Below, piece by piece: positions 36,105-39,786 of a DNA stretch of 39,786 nucleotides (within the stretch, counting starts at the first letter, position 1; each line of letters begins with the position of its first letter). The stretch comes from Janibacter anophelis NBRC 107843. Lineage in GTDB: Bacteria; Actinomycetota; Actinomycetes; Actinomycetales; Dermatophilaceae. The notes below the pieces were generated by a model. That model did not search any database and had not been told where the DNA came from. It saw only the letters and a program-made list of their open reading frames with translations. The DNA lies in NCBI RefSeq assembly GCF_001570945.1, contig NZ_BCSQ01000031.1:1-39786 (forward strand), in the 5' to 3' direction. A program made the translations under genes and the position numbers.

Positions 36105-36143
36105 ACCGCCAGGCCCCTCGGCCCTTCTTCACGTCGAAACGAC

Positions 36144-36188
36144 CGTGGTCCTCGCAACTCCTCGGACGCAGGAGTTGCGAGGACCACG
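36144..36188. terminator. Perfect 19-bp stem-loop
   Basis: Arms 36144-36162 and 36170-36188 (CGTGGTCCTCGCAACTCCT and its complement) are perfect, with loop CGGACGC. It lies about 80 bp beyond the fadB stop codon and next to the uvrA remnant. A terminator for fadB is the simplest reading; no U-tract follows. Confidence 0.65.
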
Positions 36189-36264
36189 AGAAGCGAAGGT
36201 CGTCGTCGGGACCTCCCCTTCGACATGTCGGAAGCCGGTCAGGCCTCGTCATGCTGCCAACGCA

Positions 36265-38337
36265 TCAGGCCGGGACGCTGGCCACACCCTTCGGCAGGAA
36301 GCGCTGCCCGGTGACCTTCTCCGAGACGCCCTCACGGTCCAGGAGCGGCGTGAGGCCACCGTTCCAGAATTGGAAGCCGGCGCCGGTGATCATCGCGAGG
36401 TCGATGTCCATCGGGGCCTGTGCGACACCGTCGTCGAGCATCGTGCGCACCTCCTCGGCGAGGACGCCGAGGACCCGCTCACGGACCTGCTGCGCGGTCA
36501 GCTCAACCGGCGACTCGGGGGCGGTGAGCAGCTCGGCCACACCTTCGTCGTCGTAGGAGCGCTTACCGGCCTCGACGAGCGCCTTGAGGTTGGGCGAGAC
36601 GTAGAAGCGCTCGCCGAGCTCACGGTGCAGCGTCTCGCTGTTGTGCAGCGCGATCGCCGGGCCGACGAGCCCGACGAGGACCAGCGGCGGCATCGGGGCC
36701 AGGCCCGCGATGCCCTCGTTTGCGACCTCGACCGCAGTGCCCTCGTCGACGATCTTGGAGAACTCGCCCATGAAGCGGCCGAGCAGTCGGTTGGCGATGA
36801 AGGAGGGGCTGTCCTTGACGAGGATGCAGGTCTTCTTCAGGCCCTTGCCGGTGGCGAAGGCCGTCGCGAGCGCCGCGTCGTCCGTCCGCTCGCCCGGGAT
36901 GATCTCGAGCAGCGGCATGACGGCCACCGGGTTGAAGAAGTGGAAGCCCACGACCCGCTCCGGGTGCTCCAGGTCTGACGCCATCTCGGTGATCGACAGC
37001 GACGAGGTGTTGGAGGCGAGCACGCACTCGGGCGTGACGACCTGCTCGACCTCGGCCCAGACCTTCTTCTTGACGCCCATCTCCTCGAAGACGGCCTCGA
37101 TGACGAAGTCCGCGTCGGCGAAGCCCTCCTTGCTCGTGGAGCCGGTGATGAGGGCCTTGAGCTGGTTGGCCTTGTCCTGGGTGATCTTGCCCTTGGCGAG
37201 GGACTTGTCGATCTCGCCGTGGACGTAGGCGACGCCCTTGTCCACGCGCTCCTGGTCGAGGTCGGTCATGATGACCGGCACCTTGAGCGAGCGGATGAAG
37301 AGCATCGCCAGCTGGCTGGCCATGAGACCGGCGCCGACGATGCCGACCTTGCCGACCGGGCGGGCCAGCGACTTGTCGGGGGCACCCGCCGGTCGCTTCG
37401 CGCGCTTCTGCACGAGGTCGAAGGAGTACAGGCCGGCGCGCAGCTCGTCACCCATGAGGAGGTCAGCCAGGGCCTCGTCCTCGGCGGCGAAGGCGGCGTC
37501 GCGCTCAGCGGTGCGCGCGGCCGTGACGAGCTCGATGGCCCGGTAGGGCGAAGGGGACTTCCCCGCGGTCTTCGCGTCGGCCAGCTGCGTGGCGGCCGCG
37601 GCGGCGGCCTCCCAGACGGCGGCGTCGTCGCTCACCGGCTCGCGCTCGACCTTCGTCTCGCCGGTGAGGACTCCAGCCGCCCAGATGATCGACTGCTCGA
37701 GGAAGTCGGCGCCGTCGAGGAGCGCGTCGGCGAGGCCGAGCTTCGCCGCGGCCGGGCCGTTCAGCATCCGGTTGGTGTTGAGCGGGTTCTCGACGATGAC
37801 CTTGAGGGCCTTCTCCGGGCCGACGAGGCGGGGGAGCAGGTAGCAGCCGCCCCAGCCGGGCACGAGACCGAGGAAGACCTCGGGCAGCGCGATGGCCGGC
37901 ACGGCCTTGCTCATCGTGCGGTAGTCGCAGGCCAGCGACAGTTCGACGCCACCGCCCATCGCCGCGCCGTTGACGAAGGCGAAGGTCGGCACTGGCAGGT
38001 CCATGACCGCCGCGTAGGCGGCGTGGCCGGCGCGGGCGATCTCGAGGGCCTGCTCACGGGAGGCGACGCCCGGGACGCCGGAGAGGTCGGCGCCGACGGC
38101 GAAGATGAAGGGCTTGCCCGTGACGGCGACGGCGACGATCTCGCCGGCCTCCGCGCGCTGCTGCAGCGTCGCGACGGCGGCGCTCAGACCGGCCATGCCC
38201 TCGAGGCCGAAGGTGTTGGGCTTGGTGTGGTCGTGGCCGTTGTCCAGCGTGATGAGGGCCAGCGTGCCGCCGTCGGCGGGGAGCTGGACGTCCTGGACGA
38301 GGGCGCGGGTGACGACCTCGGGCTTGGGCTCGCTCAT
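36265..38337 (-). CDS. fadB: Fatty-acid oxidation multifunctional protein: enoyl-CoA hydratase and 3-hydroxyacyl-CoA dehydrogenase
   Basis: This gene encodes 690 residues. Residues about 1-240 are a crotonase (enoyl-CoA hydratase) domain: TFAFVNGAAMGGGVELSLAC (oxyanion loop) and LPEVFLGLVPGWGGCYLLPR with the catalytic Glu. From about 330 is the NAD-binding domain VGIVGAGLMASQLAMLFIRS ending VIMTDLDQERVDKG, and RVVGFHFFNPVAVMPLLEII carries the catalytic His. The C-terminal dehydrogenase domains follow (NRLLGRFMGEFSKIVDEG). Together with FadA it performs steps 2-4 of beta-oxidation. ATG at 38337 follows AGGAGA and is 2 bp after the fadA stop, so fadA-fadB is one operon. The glycine-rich loop ends MASQLA rather than MGSGIA, which I have seen in other actinobacterial FadB proteins. 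Confidence 0.95.
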   Translation of the reverse strand: MSEPKPEVVTRALVQDVQLPADGGTLALITLDNGHDHTKPNTFGLEGMAGLSAAVATLQQRAEAGEIVAVAVTGKPFIFAVGADLSGVPGVASREQALEIARAGHAAYAAVMDLPVPTFAFVNGAAMGGGVELSLACDYRTMSKAVPAIALPEVFLGLVPGWGGCYLLPRLVGPEKALKVIVENPLNTNRMLNGPAAAKLGLADALLDGADFLEQSIIWAAGVLTGETKVEREPVSDDAAVWEAAAAAATQLADAKTAGKSPSPYRAIELVTAARTAERDAAFAAEDEALADLLMGDELRAGLYSFDLVQKRAKRPAGAPDKSLARPVGKVGIVGAGLMASQLAMLFIRSLKVPVIMTDLDQERVDKGVAYVHGEIDKSLAKGKITQDKANQLKALITGSTSKEGFADADFVIEAVFEEMGVKKKVWAEVEQVVTPECVLASNTSSLSITEMASDLEHPERVVGFHFFNPVAVMPLLEIIPGERTDDAALATAFATGKGLKKTCILVKDSPSFIANRLLGRFMGEFSKIVDEGTAVEVANEGIAGLAPMPPLVLVGLVGPAIALHNSETLHRELGERFYVSPNLKALVEAGKRSYDDEGVAELLTAPESPVELTAQQVRERVLGVLAEEVRTMLDDGVAQAPMDIDLAMITGAGFQFWNGGLTPLLDREGVSEKVTGQRFLPKGVASVPA

Positions 38338-38339
38338 GC

Positions 38340-39551
38340 TCAGTTCTCCTTGCCGTAGTCGGCGTGGTGCGGGTTTTCCCAGATGACGGCGCCACCCATG
38401 CCGATGCCGATGCACATGGCGGTCATGCCGTAGCGGACGCTCGGGTCCTCGGCGAACTGGCGGGCCAGCTGGGTCATCAGACGCACGCCGGAGGAAGCCA
38501 GCGGGTGGCCGGTCGCGATGGCACCGCCGTAGCGGTTGACCTTGTCGGAGTCGTCGGCGATGCCGAAGTGCTCGAGGAAGGCGAGCACCTGCACGGCGAA
38601 GGCCTCGTTGAGCTCGAAGAGGTCGATGTCGTCGATGGTCAGGCCGGCCTTGGCCAGGGCCTTCTCGGCGGCGGGGACCGGGCCGTAACCCATGACCTCC
38701 GGCTCGACGCCGACGAAGGCGAACTCGACCAGACGCATGCCGACGGGCAGACCGAGCTCCTGCGCGGTCTCCTCGGCCGCGAGGATGCAGGCCGTCGCGC
38801 CGTCGTTGAGGCCGGCCGCATTGCCGGCGGTGACGTTGCCGTGCGGGCGGAAGGGGGTCTTCAGGCCCTTGAGGGACTCGAGCGTCGTCTGCGGGCGCGG
38901 CGGCTCGTCGGCGGTGGCCAGCCCCCAGCCCTTGTCGGCGTGACGGGTGGCGGTCGGGACGAGGTCGGGCTGGATCTTGCCGTCCTCGTAGGCCTGGGCG
39001 AGCTTGCGCTGGCTGTTGACCGCGAACTCGTCCGAGCGCTCCTTGGTGAGCGTCGGGTAGCGGTCGTGCAGGTTTTCGGCCGTCTTGCCCATGACGAGCG
39101 CGGAGGGGTCGACGAGCTTTTCGGCGACGACGCGCGGGTTGGGGTCGACGCCCTCACCCATGGGGTGACGGCCCATGTGCTCGACGCCACCGGCGACGGC
39201 GACGTCGATGGAGCCGAAGGAGATGGCGCCGGCGATGTTGGTGACCGCGGTCATCGCGCCGGCGCACATGCGGTCGACGGAGTAGCCGGGGGTGGTGTTG
39301 GGCAGGCCCGAGAGGAGCGAGGCCATGCGGCCCAGGGTCAGTCCCTGGTCGCCGATCTGGGTCGTCGCGGCGATGGCGACCTCTTCGACCCGCTCCGGCG
39401 GCAGCTCGGGGTGGCGGCGCATGAGCTCGCGGATGCAGTTGATGACCAGGTCGTCGGCGCGGGTCTGGGCGTACATGCCCTTCTCCCCGGCCTTGCCGAA
39501 CGGCGTGCGAACGCCGTCGACGAAGACGACCTCACGTGAAGTGCGGGGCAC
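38340..39551 (-). CDS. fadA: Acetyl-CoA acyltransferase (3-ketoacyl-CoA thiolase)
   Basis: This 403-residue thiolase catalyses the last step of beta-oxidation. The nucleophile is Cys96 in VDRMCAGAMTAV; the second active-site block is NEAFAVQVLAF with Glu, then GGAIATGHPLASSGVRLM with the general base His, and MCIGIGMGGAVIWE with the second Cys. GNVTAGNAAGLNDGATACIL is the conserved loop. The start is GTG at 39551 (VPRTSREVVFVDGVRTPFGK), supported by GAGAGG about 6 nt upstream; an open frame continues 15 codons further. It is the first gene of the fadA-fadB operon and is preceded by a palindromic operator-like site. Confidence 0.95.
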   Translation of the reverse strand: MPRTSREVVFVDGVRTPFGKAGEKGMYAQTRADDLVINCIRELMRRHPELPPERVEEVAIAATTQIGDQGLTLGRMASLLSGLPNTTPGYSVDRMCAGAMTAVTNIAGAISFGSIDVAVAGGVEHMGRHPMGEGVDPNPRVVAEKLVDPSALVMGKTAENLHDRYPTLTKERSDEFAVNSQRKLAQAYEDGKIQPDLVPTATRHADKGWGLATADEPPRPQTTLESLKGLKTPFRPHGNVTAGNAAGLNDGATACILAAEETAQELGLPVGMRLVEFAFVGVEPEVMGYGPVPAAEKALAKAGLTIDDIDLFELNEAFAVQVLAFLEHFGIADDSDKVNRYGGAIATGHPLASSGVRLMTQLARQFAEDPSVRYGMTAMCIGIGMGGAVIWENPHHADYGKEN

Positions 39552-39613
39552 GGTGGGCCTCTCTGTCGTGGTGCAGGAGCAGCCGGGTGGTTCCACCCGA
39601 CGCCTCTGAGGCT

Positions 39614-39627
39614 ACTAAGCGCTTGCT
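39614..39627. promoter_or_regulatory. TetR-type operator candidate upstream of fadA
   Basis: On the minus strand AGCAAGCGCTTAGT fits AnCAAGnnCTTGnT, the consensus I know for KstR2-type TetR repressors, with one mismatch. It is 63 bp before the fadA start. A TetR regulator that responds to acyl-CoA is plausible; its gene is not in the window. Confidence 0.45.
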
Positions 39628-39680
39628 CACCTGCGACAGATGCGCCTCGCGTGACCCCGCCCACGTTCCACGTCCGGCCC

Positions 39681-39786
39681 GCTCCCTGAGGAGGCCGCCT
39701 GCGGCCGTCTTGCCCATCCGCTCCCTGAGGAGGCCGCCTGCGGCGTCCCCCTTCGCTCCCTGAGGAGGCCGCCTGCGGCCGTCTTG
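39681..39786. repeat. Tandem repeat cut by the right edge
   Basis: GCTCCCTGAGGAGGCCGCCT recurs at 39681, 39720 and 39755 (39- and 35-bp steps) with following CGGCCGTCTTG-type sequence. Each unit has complementary GGCCGC/GCGGCC arms. The array runs off the window. Confidence 0.85.

Overview
This window is chromosomal DNA from a high-GC actinobacterium, most likely in the Micrococcales and plausibly near Intrasporangiaceae/Janibacter. That placement rests on codon bias, protein flavour and gene order, and no database search was possible. Genes are densely packed, many start with GTG, and several have a TANNNT -10 box only 6-7 nt before the start codon, which predicts leaderless mRNAs. No tRNA, rRNA, CRISPR array, intact insertion sequence or prophage was seen.

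Layout. 1-4.6 kb: the 3' end of dnaE2, a small NTF2-like gene enclosed by two 58-bp repeat copies, a methyltransferase, dinB and a DUF3040 membrane protein. 4.6-12.1 kb: a 46-bp tandem repeat, DUF456 and DUF7455 genes, then the topoisomerase IV genes parE and parC in opposite orientations with an APC permease between them. 12.2-17.4 kb: a GNAT/acyl-CoA-synthetase fusion of the Pat lysine-acetyltransferase type, DUF5998, an alkaline-phosphatase-superfamily enzyme and thymidine kinase. 17.5-20.9 kb: sepH (cell division) divergent from the ferrochelatase gene cpfC, then a SuhB-type phosphatase. 21.0-23.6 kb: DUF4193, dut, DUF3710, an OB-fold protein and DUF3159, the last four overlapping. 23.7-28.5 kb: two RCK (TrkA/Ceo) proteins divergent from a KimA-type potassium importer, followed by a TRAM-type RNA methyltransferase. 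28.5-34.0 kb: acnA with a perfect 20-bp operator-like palindrome, a small conserved hypothetical gene, and dxs. 34.0-39.8 kb: a MurA paralogue fused to an N-terminal helix-turn-helix, a decayed uvrA tail, and the fadA-fadB beta-oxidation operon.

Most genes are core functions: DNA topology, lesion bypass, nucleotide salvage and sanitation, haem, K+ homeostasis, TCA cycle, isoprenoids, cell wall and fatty-acid oxidation. Their order resembles what I recall from Streptomyces (parE, parC, sepH, hemH, dut) and Mycobacterium tuberculosis (dxs, RNA methyltransferase, permease, ceoB, ceoC, dut, suhB).

The unusual signal lies between and across genes. The oligomer CGAAGGGG occurs about 34 times by eye on both strands, in genes, after stop codons, and as inverted pairs forming terminators, which is the layout of DNA-uptake sequences in other phyla. 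There are also several families of palindromic intergenic repeats, and a self-complementary promoter element in front of the HTH-MurA fusion. No complete new defence or mobile system was found.
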